The translations under genes and the position numbers were made by a program. A DNA stretch of 64,000 nt from Pseudomonas botevensis. Lineage in GTDB: Bacteria > Pseudomonadota > Gammaproteobacteria > Pseudomonadales > Pseudomonadaceae. The notes under the pieces were generated by a model, which was not told the DNA's origin, did not search any database, and was given only the letters and a program-made list of their open reading frames with translations. Location of the stretch: assembly GCF_019145475.1 (NCBI RefSeq), contig NZ_JAHTKI010000015.1, forward strand, positions 1 to 64,000. The letters are read 5' to 3'. Positions 25,861-34,622 of this stretch are shown here, in pieces (the stretch's first letter is position 1; each line of letters begins with the position of its first letter).

Positions 25861-27363
25861 ATGCCCACTGCCCTCCACCGCTTCATCCTTGCCATCGCGC
25901 TCCTGCTGCCGATGGTCACCCACGCCGGGGACGCCGAAGACTTCGTCGCCGCCAACCCGACACAGCAGGCCAAACTGCTGGAAGCCTGGGCCGCGCAGCC
26001 CGATCCGGCCCGTGTCGAACTGATCAACGCCCTGCAACAAGGCGAGCTGACCGTCGACGGCCAACCCAAGACCCTGCGCCTGAACAACCGCCTGCGGGGT
26101 CTGATCGACACCGCACTGGCCAGCCACCAATTGCTCGCCGACGACGCCAAAACCCGTCTGACCGCCGCGCAGCAATTGCAGAAAAGTGCCAAACCGGCGC
26201 AGCTGAAATTCCTCGACCAGCAACTGGCTGGCGAAAAAGACGAAAGCGTCCACGCCGCCCTCAGCCTGGCGCTCGCCAACCTACAACTGGTCGACCCTGA
26301 CCCGGCGGTGCGCCTCGCAGCCGTGCGCTTGCTCGGTGAAACCGGCGACCCGCTGGCCCGCACCCGCCTCGAAGGTTTGCTCGAACCCGGCGTCGAAGCC
26401 GATGCCAACGTGCGCACCGCCGCCGAAACCAGCCTCGCCCAGGTCAAACGCAAACTGCTGGTCGGCGAAGTCCTCGGTCAGGCGTTCAGCGGCATGTCCC
26501 TCGGTTCGATCCTGCTGCTGGCCGCACTCGGTCTGGCGATCACCTTCGGCCTGCTCGGGGTGATCAACATGGCCCACGGCGAAATGCTGATGCTCGGCGC
26601 CTACTCGACCTACGTCGTGCAACTGATGTTCCAGCGCTACGCGCCACAGGCCATCGAGTTCTACCCGTTGATCGCGCTACCGGTGGCGTTCTTCGTCACC
26701 GCGGCCATCGGCATGGCCCTGGAACGCACGGTGATCCGTCACCTCTACGGCCGCCCGCTGGAAACCCTGCTCGCCACCTGGGGCATCAGCCTGATGCTGA
26801 TTCAACTGGTGCGCCTGGTGTTCGGCGCGCAGAACGTCGAAGTGGCGAACCCGGCGTGGCTGTCCGGCGGCATTCAGGTACTGCCGAATCTGGTGCTGCC
26901 GTACAACCGCATCGTGATCATTGCCTTCGCCTTGTTCGTGGTCGCCCTCACCTGGCTGCTGCTGAACAAGACCCGCCTCGGCCTGAACGTGCGTGCGGTC
27001 ACCCAGAACCGCAACATGGCCGCCTGCTGCGGCGTGCCCACCGGCCGCGTCGACATGCTCGCCTTCGGCCTCGGCTCCGGCATCGCCGGGCTCGGCGGTG
27101 TCGCGTTGAGCCAGATCGGCAACGTCGGCCCGGACCTGGGCCAGAGCTACATCATCGACTCGTTCCTGGTAGTGGTGCTCGGCGGCGTCGGACAACTGGC
27201 CGGCAGCGTGTTCGCGGCCTTCGGCCTGGGCATCGCCAACAAGATTCTCGAACCGCAGATCGGTGCGGTGCTCGGCAAGATCCTGATCCTCGCGCTGATC
27301 ATTCTGTTCATCCAGAAACGTCCGCAAGGCCTCTTCGCACTGAAAGGACGGGTGATCGACTGA
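25861..27363 (+). CDS. urtB: Urea ABC transporter permease UrtB
   Basis: 500 residues. The signal sequence (HRFILAIALLLPMVTHA) is followed by a long N-terminal periplasmic helical region (~20-200), characteristic of UrtB and absent from LivH. The LivH-like membrane domain then begins near ILLLAALGLAITFGLLGVIN and contains NMAHGEMLMLGAYSTYV and GLGSGIAGLGGVALSQIG. Together with UrtC it forms the urea channel. The stop codon shares a base with the urtC start (TGATG), so the genes are coupled. Confidence 0.95.
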   Translation: MPTALHRFILAIALLLPMVTHAGDAEDFVAANPTQQAKLLEAWAAQPDPARVELINALQQGELTVDGQPKTLRLNNRLRGLIDTALASHQLLADDAKTRLTAAQQLQKSAKPAQLKFLDQQLAGEKDESVHAALSLALANLQLVDPDPAVRLAAVRLLGETGDPLARTRLEGLLEPGVEADANVRTAAETSLAQVKRKLLVGEVLGQAFSGMSLGSILLLAALGLAITFGLLGVINMAHGEMLMLGAYSTYVVQLMFQRYAPQAIEFYPLIALPVAFFVTAAIGMALERTVIRHLYGRPLETLLATWGISLMLIQLVRLVFGAQNVEVANPAWLSGGIQVLPNLVLPYNRIVIIAFALFVVALTWLLLNKTRLGLNVRAVTQNRNMAACCGVPTGRVDMLAFGLGSGIAGLGGVALSQIGNVGPDLGQSYIIDSFLVVVLGGVGQLAGSVFAAFGLGIANKILEPQIGAVLGKILILALIILFIQKRPQGLFALKGRVID

Positions 27364-28442
27364 TGAACCAGCCACTTCTCATTACCGCCACGCAAAAGGC
27401 CGGCCCGAAAGCCACGATCGCAGCAGGCATGGTGATCCTCGCGCTGTTGATCGCCCTGCCGTTGCTGTCGCTGTTGCCGGCGGACAGTGCGCTGCACGTC
27501 TCGGCGTACACCCTGACCCTGGTCGGCAAGATTCTCTGCTACGCCATCGTCGCACTGGCGCTGGATCTGGTCTGGGGTTACGCCGGCCTACTGTCTCTCG
27601 GTCATGGCCTGTTCTTCGCCCTCGGCGGTTATGCGATGGGCATGTACCTGATGCGTCAGGCGGCCGGCGATGGCTTGCCGGCGTTCATGACCTTTCTGTC
27701 GTGGAGCGAATTGCCGTGGTACTGGGCCGGCACCGAACACTTCCTCTGGGCCATGTGCCTGGTGGTCCTGGCGCCGGGGTTGCTGGCGCTGGTGTTCGGC
27801 TTCTTTGCCTTTCGCTCGCGAATCAAGGGCGTGTACTTCTCGATCATGACCCAGGCCCTGACTTTCGCCGGCATGCTGCTGTTTTTCCGCAACGAAACCG
27901 GCTTCGGCGGCAACAACGGCTTCACCAATTTCCGTTCGATCCTCGGCTTCGGCATCACCGAACCGGGGACCCGCGCGGCGTTGTTTCTGGCGACCGTGGC
28001 ATTGCTGGTGGCGAGCCTGTTCATCGGCTGGCGTCTGGCGCGGAGCAAGTTCGGCCGGGTGCTGACCGCGCTGCGCGATGCGGAAAACCGCCTGATGTTC
28101 TGCGGCTACGACCCGCGCGGTTTCAAGCTGTTCGTCTGGGTCTTGAGCGCGGTGTTGTGCGGTCTGGCCGGGGCGTTGTACGTGCCGCAGGTAGGGATCA
28201 TCAACCCCGGCGAAATGTCGCCGACCAACTCCATCGAAGCCGCCGTATGGGTGGCCCTCGGCGGACGCGGCACGCTGATCGGGCCATTGCTCGGCGCCGG
28301 TGTGGTCAACGGCATGAAGAGCTGGTTCACCGTAGCCTTTCCCGAATACTGGCTGTTCTTTCTCGGCGCGCTGTTCATCGTCGTGACCCTGTATTTGCCC
28401 AAGGGCGTGATCGGTCTGCTGAAGAAACGAGGTGAGCAATGA
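27363..28442 (+). CDS. urtC: Urea ABC transporter permease UrtC
   Basis: 359 residues from MNQPLLITATQKAG. It is a LivM-like permease with about ten membrane spans; DLVWGYAGLLSLGHGLFFALG and MFCGYDPRGFKLFVWVLSA are typical of the family. The start is fixed by the TGATG overlap with urtB; the frame is open upstream only as a shadow of urtB. The stop overlaps urtD as ATGA. It is the partner of UrtB in the inner-membrane urea channel. Confidence 0.95.
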   Translation: MNQPLLITATQKAGPKATIAAGMVILALLIALPLLSLLPADSALHVSAYTLTLVGKILCYAIVALALDLVWGYAGLLSLGHGLFFALGGYAMGMYLMRQAAGDGLPAFMTFLSWSELPWYWAGTEHFLWAMCLVVLAPGLLALVFGFFAFRSRIKGVYFSIMTQALTFAGMLLFFRNETGFGGNNGFTNFRSILGFGITEPGTRAALFLATVALLVASLFIGWRLARSKFGRVLTALRDAENRLMFCGYDPRGFKLFVWVLSAVLCGLAGALYVPQVGIINPGEMSPTNSIEAAVWVALGGRGTLIGPLLGAGVVNGMKSWFTVAFPEYWLFFLGALFIVVTLYLPKGVIGLLKKRGEQ

Positions 28443-29311
28443 GAATCACGGCGAGCGCTGAATTCATGCTGGAACCGGCCTTCTTCCCGCCACTGGAACC
28501 CAACCGCGACGCCGGCACCAGCCGCGATTCGCTGGGCCTCGGCCAGCGGGTCGGGCCGGGGCTGAACACCCGTCACGGCACGATCCTGACCCTGGAGGAC
28601 ATCAGCGTCAGCTTCGATGGCTTCAAGGCCCTGAACGCTCTGAACCTGTACATCGGCGTCGGCGAATTGCGCTGCATAATCGGCCCCAACGGTGCGGGCA
28701 AGACCACCCTGATGGACGTGATCACCGGCAAGACCCGGCCCAGCCACGGCAAGGCCTGGTTCGGCGAAACCCTGGACCTGACGCAGATGAGCGAAGTGCA
28801 GATCGCCCAGGCCGGCATCGGGCGCAAGTTCCAGAAGCCGACGGTGTTCGAAGCCCTGAGCGTGTTCGAAAATCTCGAGCTGGCGCAGAAGACCGACAAG
28901 TCGGTGTGGGCCAGTTTGCGTGCGCGGCTGAGCGGCGAGCAGCGGGACCGGATCAGTGAAGTGCTGGACACCATTCGCCTCACGTCCTCGGTCAATCGTC
29001 CGGCGGGACTGTTGTCCCACGGCCAGAAGCAGTTTCTGGAAATCGGCATGTTGCTGATGCAGGACCCGCAACTGCTGCTGCTCGACGAACCGGTGGCGGG
29101 CATGACCGACGCCGAAACCGAATTCACCGCCGAACTGTTCAAAAGCCTCGCCGGCAAGCATTCGCTGATGGTGGTGGAGCACGACATGGGCTTCGTCGGC
29201 TCGATCGCCGACCACGTCACGGTGTTGCACCAGGGCAGTGTGCTGGCCGAAGGATCGCTGGAACAGGTGCAGGACAACGAGCGGGTGATCGAGGTCTATC
29301 TCGGCCGCTGA
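28439..29311 (+). CDS. urtD: Urea ABC transporter ATP-binding protein UrtD
   Basis: 290 residues. The LivG-like ATPase domain follows an N-terminal extension of about 45 residues (MRITASAEFMLEPAFFPPLE) of the kind found in many UrtD proteins. Walker A is GPNGAGKTTLMDV, the signature is LSHGQKQFLEIGMLL, and Walker B is LLLLDEPVAGM. The signature has LSHGQ in place of LSGGQ, as is usual in UrtD. It hydrolyses ATP with UrtE to drive urea import. It overlaps urtC by four bases. Confidence 0.95.
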   Translation: MRITASAEFMLEPAFFPPLEPNRDAGTSRDSLGLGQRVGPGLNTRHGTILTLEDISVSFDGFKALNALNLYIGVGELRCIIGPNGAGKTTLMDVITGKTRPSHGKAWFGETLDLTQMSEVQIAQAGIGRKFQKPTVFEALSVFENLELAQKTDKSVWASLRARLSGEQRDRISEVLDTIRLTSSVNRPAGLLSHGQKQFLEIGMLLMQDPQLLLLDEPVAGMTDAETEFTAELFKSLAGKHSLMVVEHDMGFVGSIADHVTVLHQGSVLAEGSLEQVQDNERVIEVYLGR

Positions 29312-29350
29312 AGCTCACCGGACCGGTGGGGATTTGAGGAGACACTGCAA

Positions 29351-30049
29351 ATGCTGCAAGTCGACAAGCTGCACCAATACTACGGCGGTAGCCACATCCT
29401 GCGCGGCCTGACGTTTGACGTGAAGGTCGGCGAAGTCACCTGCCTGCTCGGGCGCAACGGCGTGGGCAAGACCACCCTGCTCAAGTGCCTGATGGGTCTG
29501 CTGCCAGCGAAAGAAGGCGCGGTGAACTGGGAAGGCAAGCCGATCACCACGTTCAAGCCGCACCAGCGGGTTCACGCCGGGATCGCCTACGTACCCCAGG
29601 GCCGGGAGATCTTCGGCCGGCTGACCGTCGAGGAAAACCTGCTGATGGGCCTGTCGCAGTTTCCCGGCAGCGAAGCCAAAGAGGTGCCGGCGTTCATCTA
29701 CGAATTGTTCCCGGTGCTGCTGCAAATGAAACAACGACGCGGCGGCGACCTGTCCGGCGGCCAGCAACAACAACTGGCCATCGGCCGCGCCCTGGCCAGT
29801 CGTCCACGGCTGCTGATCCTCGACGAACCCACCGAAGGCATCCAGCCGTCGGTGATCAAGGAGATCGGCGCCGTGATCAAGAAGCTCGCGGCGCGCGGCG
29901 ACATGGCGATTCTGCTGGTGGAGCAGTTCTACGATTTCGCCGCCGAACTGGCCGATCAGTACCTGGTGATGTCCCGGGGCGAGATCGTGCAGCAGGGGCG
30001 CGGCGAAAATATGGAAGCCGAAGGTGTGCGCGGGCTAGTCACTATTTAA
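29351..30049 (+). CDS. urtE: Urea ABC transporter ATP-binding protein UrtE
   Basis: 232 residues, a LivF-like ATPase. It begins MLQVDKLHQYYGGSHILRGL, the usual UrtE opening. Walker A is GRNGVGKTTLLK, the signature is LSGGQQQQLAIGRAL, and Walker B is LLILDEPTEGIQPSV. TGAGGAGA lies before the ATG. It is the last transporter gene; ureD follows 43 bases later, so transport and urease synthesis are probably in one transcriptional unit. Confidence 0.95.
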   Translation: MLQVDKLHQYYGGSHILRGLTFDVKVGEVTCLLGRNGVGKTTLLKCLMGLLPAKEGAVNWEGKPITTFKPHQRVHAGIAYVPQGREIFGRLTVEENLLMGLSQFPGSEAKEVPAFIYELFPVLLQMKQRRGGDLSGGQQQQLAIGRALASRPRLLILDEPTEGIQPSVIKEIGAVIKKLAARGDMAILLVEQFYDFAAELADQYLVMSRGEIVQQGRGENMEAEGVRGLVTI

Positions 30050-30092
30050 GACAACGGTCTAATCTGTAGCTTCCTAACGATAACCACGAACC

Positions 30093-30932
30093 ATGAATTT
30101 ACCTTTGACCACTGCCCTGTTTACCCCGAGCTGGCACGCCGAGCTGGAACTGGCCTACGCGCGCTTCGGCGATTGCACGCGCCCGGTCCGGCGCCGGCAT
30201 CTCGGTCCGCTGCGGGTGCAGAAGCATCTGTACGCCGAAGGGCCGCAGGTCTGCCAGCACATCATCGTCCATCCGCCGGGCGGGATTGCCGGCGGTGATC
30301 GATTGGACATCAGCGCCCGCGTCGAGCGCGACGCCTGGGCGCAGATCACCAGCCCCGGCGCCGCCAAGTGGTATCGCGCGGCCGGGCCGGCCTATCAGAA
30401 ACTCGAACTGAACGTGGCAGCGGGCGCGACACTGGAGTGGCTGCCCCAGGAAACCATCGTCTACAGCGCCGCCCAGGCCGAACTCAGCACCTCGATTGAG
30501 CTTGAGGGTGATGCGCGGCTGTTCTACTGGGACGTGGTGGCCCTCGGTCGCCCGGCCAGCGGCGAGCGTTTCGATCTCGGGCATTTCCAGGCGCACCTGG
30601 ATATTCGCCGCGACGGTCGATTGCTCTGGCATGAACGCCAGCGCATTGTCGGCAATGACGGTTTGCTCGATTCGCCGATCGGACTGGATGGCCATCCGGT
30701 GTTTGCGACCTTGCTGGTGAGCGGTGAAATCGATGCTGAACTGCTGGAGCGCTGCCGTTCACTGGGGCATGCGGTGCGCGGGGATCTGACGCAGTTGCCG
30801 GGTTTGCTGGTTGCGCGTTGCCTGGCGGGTGAGGCGTTGCAGGCACGGGCGTGGCTGATCGAACTCTGGCGCCTGCTCAGACCTGCTCTGCTTGGCCGCG
30901 AAGCCTTGCCACCCCGAATCTGGAACACCTGA
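30093..30932 (+). CDS. ureD: Urease accessory protein UreD
   Basis: 279 residues. UreD/UreH binds the urease apoprotein with UreF and UreG and helps carry nickel to the active site. Family landmarks are ICQHIIVHPPGGIAGGD-like text (residues ~53-68, here VCQHIIVHPPGGIAGGDRLD), TSPGAAKWYRA near 88-98, and LEWLPQETIVYSAAQA near 112-127. It sits between urtE and ureA, in the same direction. The other accessory genes ureE, ureF and ureG are 26 kb away at 57023. Confidence 0.95.
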   Translation: MNLPLTTALFTPSWHAELELAYARFGDCTRPVRRRHLGPLRVQKHLYAEGPQVCQHIIVHPPGGIAGGDRLDISARVERDAWAQITSPGAAKWYRAAGPAYQKLELNVAAGATLEWLPQETIVYSAAQAELSTSIELEGDARLFYWDVVALGRPASGERFDLGHFQAHLDIRRDGRLLWHERQRIVGNDGLLDSPIGLDGHPVFATLLVSGEIDAELLERCRSLGHAVRGDLTQLPGLLVARCLAGEALQARAWLIELWRLLRPALLGREALPPRIWNT

Positions 30933-30964
30933 TTTTCTTCAACTGCCGATAATGGATTTCTACG

Positions 30965-31267
30965 ATGGACCTGACCCCACGCGAAAAAGACAAGCTGTTG
31001 ATCTTCACTGCCGGCCTCGTCGCCGAGCGTCGACTGGCCCGTGGCGTGAAGCTCAATTATCCGGAAGCCATGGCCTACATCTCTGCCGCGCTGCTCGAAG
31101 GCGCCCGTGACGGCCAGACCGTGGCCGAGCTGATGCACTACGGCACTACCCTGCTCAACCGCGACCAGGTGATGGAAGGCATCCCGGAAATGATCCCGGA
31201 GATCCAGGTCGAAGCCACCTTCCCCGACGGCACCAAACTGGTCACCGTTCACCAACCGATCGTCTGA
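30965..31267 (+). CDS. ureA: Urease gamma subunit UreA
   Basis: 100 residues, exactly the usual gamma-subunit size. It begins MDLTPREKDKLLIFTAGLVA and contains RGVKLNYPEAMAYISAALLE and VMEGIPEMIPEIQVEATFPD, all highly conserved. It is a structural subunit of the (UreA-UreB-UreC)3 enzyme. It is followed not by ureB but by two acetyltransferase genes, an arrangement I recall for P. aeruginosa too (one such gene between ureA and ureB). Confidence 0.97.
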   Translation: MDLTPREKDKLLIFTAGLVAERRLARGVKLNYPEAMAYISAALLEGARDGQTVAELMHYGTTLLNRDQVMEGIPEMIPEIQVEATFPDGTKLVTVHQPIV

Positions 31268-31275
31268 GGCGCGTC

Positions 31276-31809
31276 ATGACTTACACCCTTCGCGATGCCG
31301 TACACGCCGATCTGCCGGCGATCCGCGACATCTACAACGACGCCGTGCTCAACACCACGGCGATCTGGAACGAAAACCCGGTCGACCTCGGCAACCGCCA
31401 GGCATGGTTCGCCGCCCGCCAGGCCCAGGGTTATCCGATCCTGGTGATCGTCGACGCCGATGACGCCACCCTCGGCTACGCTTCGTTCGGTGACTGGCGG
31501 CCGTTCGACGGCTTCCGCCACACCGTCGAGCATTCGGTCTACGTGCGCAGCGACCAACGCGGCAACGGCCTCGGCCCGCGCCTGATGAGCGCGCTGATCG
31601 AGCGGGCGAAAACCTGCGACAAACATGTGATGGTCGCCGCCATCGAGAGCGGCAATGCGGCGTCGATTCGTCTGCACGAGCGCGTCGGGTTCATCACCAC
31701 CGGGCAGATGCCGCAGGTCGGCACCAAGTTCGGCCGCTGGCTCGACCTGACCTTCATGCAACTGACCCTCAATCCTGGCGCGGAACCGCCGCCCGCCAAC
31801 AAGGAGTGA
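31276..31809 (+). CDS. GNAT N-acetyltransferase, phosphinothricin/methionine sulfoximine type
   Basis: 177 residues. It matches the PAT/MddA branch of the GNAT family: LRDAVHADLPAIRDIYNDAV at the start, ILVIVDADDATLGYASFGDW, EHSVYVRSDQRGNGLGPRLM (acetyl-CoA loop, ~88-107) and AAIESGNAASIRLHERVGF. Such enzymes acetylate L-methionine sulfoximine, methionine sulfone or phosphinothricin, which are glutamine synthetase inhibitors. Its place 8 bases after ureA in a nitrogen operon agrees with protecting ammonia assimilation, but that link is inference. Confidence 0.88.
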   Translation: MTYTLRDAVHADLPAIRDIYNDAVLNTTAIWNENPVDLGNRQAWFAARQAQGYPILVIVDADDATLGYASFGDWRPFDGFRHTVEHSVYVRSDQRGNGLGPRLMSALIERAKTCDKHVMVAAIESGNAASIRLHERVGFITTGQMPQVGTKFGRWLDLTFMQLTLNPGAEPPPANKE

Positions 31810-31815
31810 CACCCG

Positions 31816-32349
31816 ATGAACCCCGCCCAACTGCGACGCGTCAATGCCGAAAGTTTTGCGCACTATCGTCAGGGCCTGATCGACCTGCTGCTCGACGCGG
31901 TGGGTTACGGCGCCAGTGTCGGCTTCATGGCCGACCTCGATGCGGCACAGGCCCGCGCCTATTTCGACGAGGTTCAGGACAACCTCGGCAAGGGCAGCGT
32001 GTTGCTGTGGGTGGTGGTCAAGGACGAACAGGTGCAGGCCAGCGTGCAATTGAACCTGTGCCAGAAGGCTAATGGCCTGAACCGCGCCGAGGTGCAGAAA
32101 CTGTTGGTGCGCGAACACGCGCGGCGGCGCGGTCTGGGCCAGCAACTGATGCAGGCCCTGGAGCTGGCGGCCGGTCAGCACAAACGCGGCATGCTCTACC
32201 TCGACACCGAGGCCGGCTCCCCCGCCGAAGATTTCTACAAAGCCCAGGGCTACACCCGCGCCGGGGAAATCCCCGATTACGCCTGCGACCCGAACGGCAC
32301 CTACCGCCCGACGGCCCTTTATTACAAGATCCTGCAAGGAGCCCAGTGA
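31816..32349 (+). CDS. GNAT family N-acetyltransferase, substrate unknown
   Basis: 177 residues. It is unlike the preceding acetyltransferase. The acetyl-CoA binding loop is VQKLLVREHARRRGLGQQLM (~93-112), followed by LYLDTEAGSPAEDFYKAQGY. It starts 6 bases after the first GNAT gene, and its stop overlaps the ureB start region, so it belongs to the urease operon. The substrate cannot be told from the sequence. Confidence 0.88.
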   Translation: MNPAQLRRVNAESFAHYRQGLIDLLLDAVGYGASVGFMADLDAAQARAYFDEVQDNLGKGSVLLWVVVKDEQVQASVQLNLCQKANGLNRAEVQKLLVREHARRRGLGQQLMQALELAAGQHKRGMLYLDTEAGSPAEDFYKAQGYTRAGEIPDYACDPNGTYRPTALYYKILQGAQ

Positions 32350-32654
32350 TGATTCCCGGTGAGTATCAGATCCAGCCCGGCGACATCGAACTCAACGTCG
32401 GCCGCCGTACCGTCAGCCTGAAGGTGGCGAACAGCGGCGACCGGCCGATTCAGGTCGGCTCGCACTACCACTTCTTCGAAACCAACGACGCCCTGACCTT
32501 CGATCGTGCCGCCAGCCGTGGCATGCGCTTGAACATTCCGGCGGGGACAGCGGTGCGCTTCGAGCCGGGGCAGAGCCGCGAGGTGGAGTTGGTCGAACTG
32601 GCCGGCAGGCGCCGGGTGTTCGGGTTTGCCGGGCGGGTCATGGGTGACCTCTGA
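32349..32654 (+). CDS. ureB: Urease beta subunit UreB
   Basis: 101 residues, usual length. It opens MIPGEYQIQPGDIELNVGRR and contains VGSHYHFFETNDALTFDRA, RLNIPAGTAVRFEPGQ and RRVFGFAGRVMG, all diagnostic. AGGAG lies seven bases before ATG 32349; the adjacent GTG at 32346 is in frame but less likely. It is separated from ureC by 201 bp filled by a palindromic element. Confidence 0.97.
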   Translation: MIPGEYQIQPGDIELNVGRRTVSLKVANSGDRPIQVGSHYHFFETNDALTFDRAASRGMRLNIPAGTAVRFEPGQSREVELVELAGRRRVFGFAGRVMGDL

Positions 32655-32671
32655 GTCCGCGTGTACCGCTG

Positions 32672-32820
32672 CCCCTCACCCCAGCCCTCTCCCGGCGGGA
32701 GAGGGCGCCGATTGGGGGTGTTTCAGCCCCCTGAGTTCGACTCGACAATTCAGGTCGAAGTATGTCGAAAGAAACACGCGATCAGTCCCCTCTCCCTCCG
32801 GGAGAGGGTCAGGGTGAGGG
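32672..32820. repeat. MITE-like palindromic intergenic element, copy B (ureB-ureC)
   Basis: About 149 bp. The left end (CCCTCACCCCAGCCCTCTCC) and the right end (GGGAGAGGG then TCAGGGTGAGGG) are inverted repeats, each with its own inner hairpin. The centre aligns with the element at 25691 (CGCCGATT, TTTCAG, CCTGAG, TCGACTCGA, AATTCAGG, TCAGTCCCCT). Not coding. Confidence 0.75.
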
Positions 32821-32855
32821 TCGATGGCTCACCCCTATTTTCCTGAAGGACGCAC

Positions 32856-34556
32856 ATGAAAATCTCGAGACAAGCCTACGCCGACATGTTCGGCCCCACG
32901 GTCGGCGACAAGGTGCGCCTGGCCGACACCGAGCTGTGGATCGAAGTCGAGCAGGACTTCACCACCTACGGCGAAGAAGTGAAATTCGGTGGCGGCAAAG
33001 TGATCCGCGACGGTCAGGGCCAGAGCCAGTTGCTCGCCGCCGAAGTGGTCGACACCCTGATCACCAACGCGCTGATCGTCGACCACTGGGGCATCGTCAA
33101 GGCTGACGTCGGCCTCAAGGACGGGCGCATCGCCGCCATCGGCAAGGCCGGCAACCCGGACATCCAGCCGAACGTGACCATCGCCATCGGCGCCAGCACT
33201 GAAGTGATCGCCGGCGAAGGCATGATCCTCACCGCCGGCGGTATCGATACCCACATTCACTTCATCTGCCCGCAGCAGATCGAAGAGGCGCTGATGAGCG
33301 GCGTCACCACCATGATCGGCGGCGGCACGGGGCCGGCCACCGGCACCAACGCCACCACCTGCACGTCCGGGCCATGGCATCTGGCGCGCATGCTCCAGGC
33401 CGCCGATGCGTTCCCGATGAACATCGGCCTCACCGGCAAGGGCAACGCCAGCCTGCCCGAGCCTTTGATCGAGCAGGTCAAGGCCGGCGCCATCGGCCTC
33501 AAGCTGCACGAAGACTGGGGCACCACCCCGGCGAGCATCGACAACTGCCTGAGCGTCGCCGACCAGTACGACGTGCAGGTGGCGATCCACACCGACACCC
33601 TCAACGAATCCGGCTTCGTCGAAACCACCCTCGGCGCATTCAAGGGCCGCACCATCCACACCTACCACACAGAAGGTGCCGGCGGCGGTCATGCGCCGGA
33701 CATCATCAAGGCCTGCGGTTTCGCCAACGTGCTGCCGAGTTCGACCAATCCGACCCGGCCGTTCACCCGCAACACCATCGACGAACACCTCGACATGCTG
33801 ATGGTCTGCCACCACCTCGACCCGAGCATCGCCGAAGACGTGGCGTTCGCCGAAAGCCGCATCCGCCGCGAAACGATCGCCGCCGAAGACATCCTCCACG
33901 ACCTCGGCGCGTTCTCGATGATCAGCTCCGACAGCCAGGCCATGGGCCGGGTCGGCGAAGTCATCACGCGCACCTGGCAGACCGCCGACAAGATGAAAAA
34001 GCAGCGTGGCCCGCTGCCGCTGGATGGCGAGGGCAACGACAACTTCCGCGCCAAACGCTACATCGCCAAATACACGATCAACCCGGCGATCACCCATGGC
34101 ATCAGCCATGAAGTGGGTTCGGTGGAAGTGGGCAAGTGGGCCGATCTGGTGCTCTGGCGTCCGGCGTTTTTCGGGGTGAAACCGACGCTGATTCTCAAGG
34201 GCGGCGCCATCGCCGCCAGCCTGATGGGCGACGCCAACGCCTCGATCCCGACCCCGCAGCCGGTGCATTACCGACCGATGTTCGCCAGTTACGGCGGCTC
34301 GTTGCACGCCACCAGCCTGACGTTCATCAGCCAGGCCGCGCAGGCGGCGGGTTTGCCCGAAGCGTTGGGCCTGAAGAAGAAAATCGCCGTGGTCAAAGGT
34401 TGCCGCGAGGTGCAGAAAACCGATCTGATCCACAACGATTACCTGCCGGACATCGATGTCGATCCACAGACCTATCAGGTCAAGGCCGACGGCGTGTTGC
34501 TGTGGTGCGAGCCGGCAGAAACCCTGCCGATGGCCCAGCGCTATTTCCTCTTCTGA
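32856..34556 (+). CDS. ureC: Urease alpha subunit UreC (catalytic)
   Basis: 566 residues. It hydrolyses urea at a di-nickel centre in the cytoplasm. All ligands are visible, with numbering one lower than in Klebsiella urease: His133 and His135 (DTHIHF), carbamylated Lys216 (GLKLHEDWG), His245, His271 (YHTEGAGGGHAPD) and Asp359 (SSDSQAMGR). The flap has Cys318-His319 (MVCHHLDPS). AAGGA precedes the ATG. The enzyme should be fully active. A strong hairpin follows the stop. Confidence 0.98.
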   Translation: MKISRQAYADMFGPTVGDKVRLADTELWIEVEQDFTTYGEEVKFGGGKVIRDGQGQSQLLAAEVVDTLITNALIVDHWGIVKADVGLKDGRIAAIGKAGNPDIQPNVTIAIGASTEVIAGEGMILTAGGIDTHIHFICPQQIEEALMSGVTTMIGGGTGPATGTNATTCTSGPWHLARMLQAADAFPMNIGLTGKGNASLPEPLIEQVKAGAIGLKLHEDWGTTPASIDNCLSVADQYDVQVAIHTDTLNESGFVETTLGAFKGRTIHTYHTEGAGGGHAPDIIKACGFANVLPSSTNPTRPFTRNTIDEHLDMLMVCHHLDPSIAEDVAFAESRIRRETIAAEDILHDLGAFSMISSDSQAMGRVGEVITRTWQTADKMKKQRGPLPLDGEGNDNFRAKRYIAKYTINPAITHGISHEVGSVEVGKWADLVLWRPAFFGVKPTLILKGGAIAASLMGDANASIPTPQPVHYRPMFASYGGSLHATSLTFISQAAQAAGLPEALGLKKKIAVVKGCREVQKTDLIHNDYLPDIDVDPQTYQVKADGVLLWCEPAETLPMAQRYFLF

Positions 34557-34596
34557 AAAAAGCAGCGGGGCCGACATGCCATGCACGTCGGCCCCG
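34556..34596 (-). terminator. Terminator between ureC and the NEL gene
   Basis: Perfect 10-bp stem CGGGGCCGAC / GTCGGCCCCG (34566-34575 and 34587-34596) with an 11-base loop. On the minus strand it is followed by GCTGCTTTTTT, so it ends transcription of the leftward LRR/NEL gene. On the plus strand the tail is weaker, but the hairpin probably also helps to end ureC. Confidence 0.8.
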
Positions 34597-34622
34597 TTGC
34601 CGTATTCACTGGTTAACGCCGG

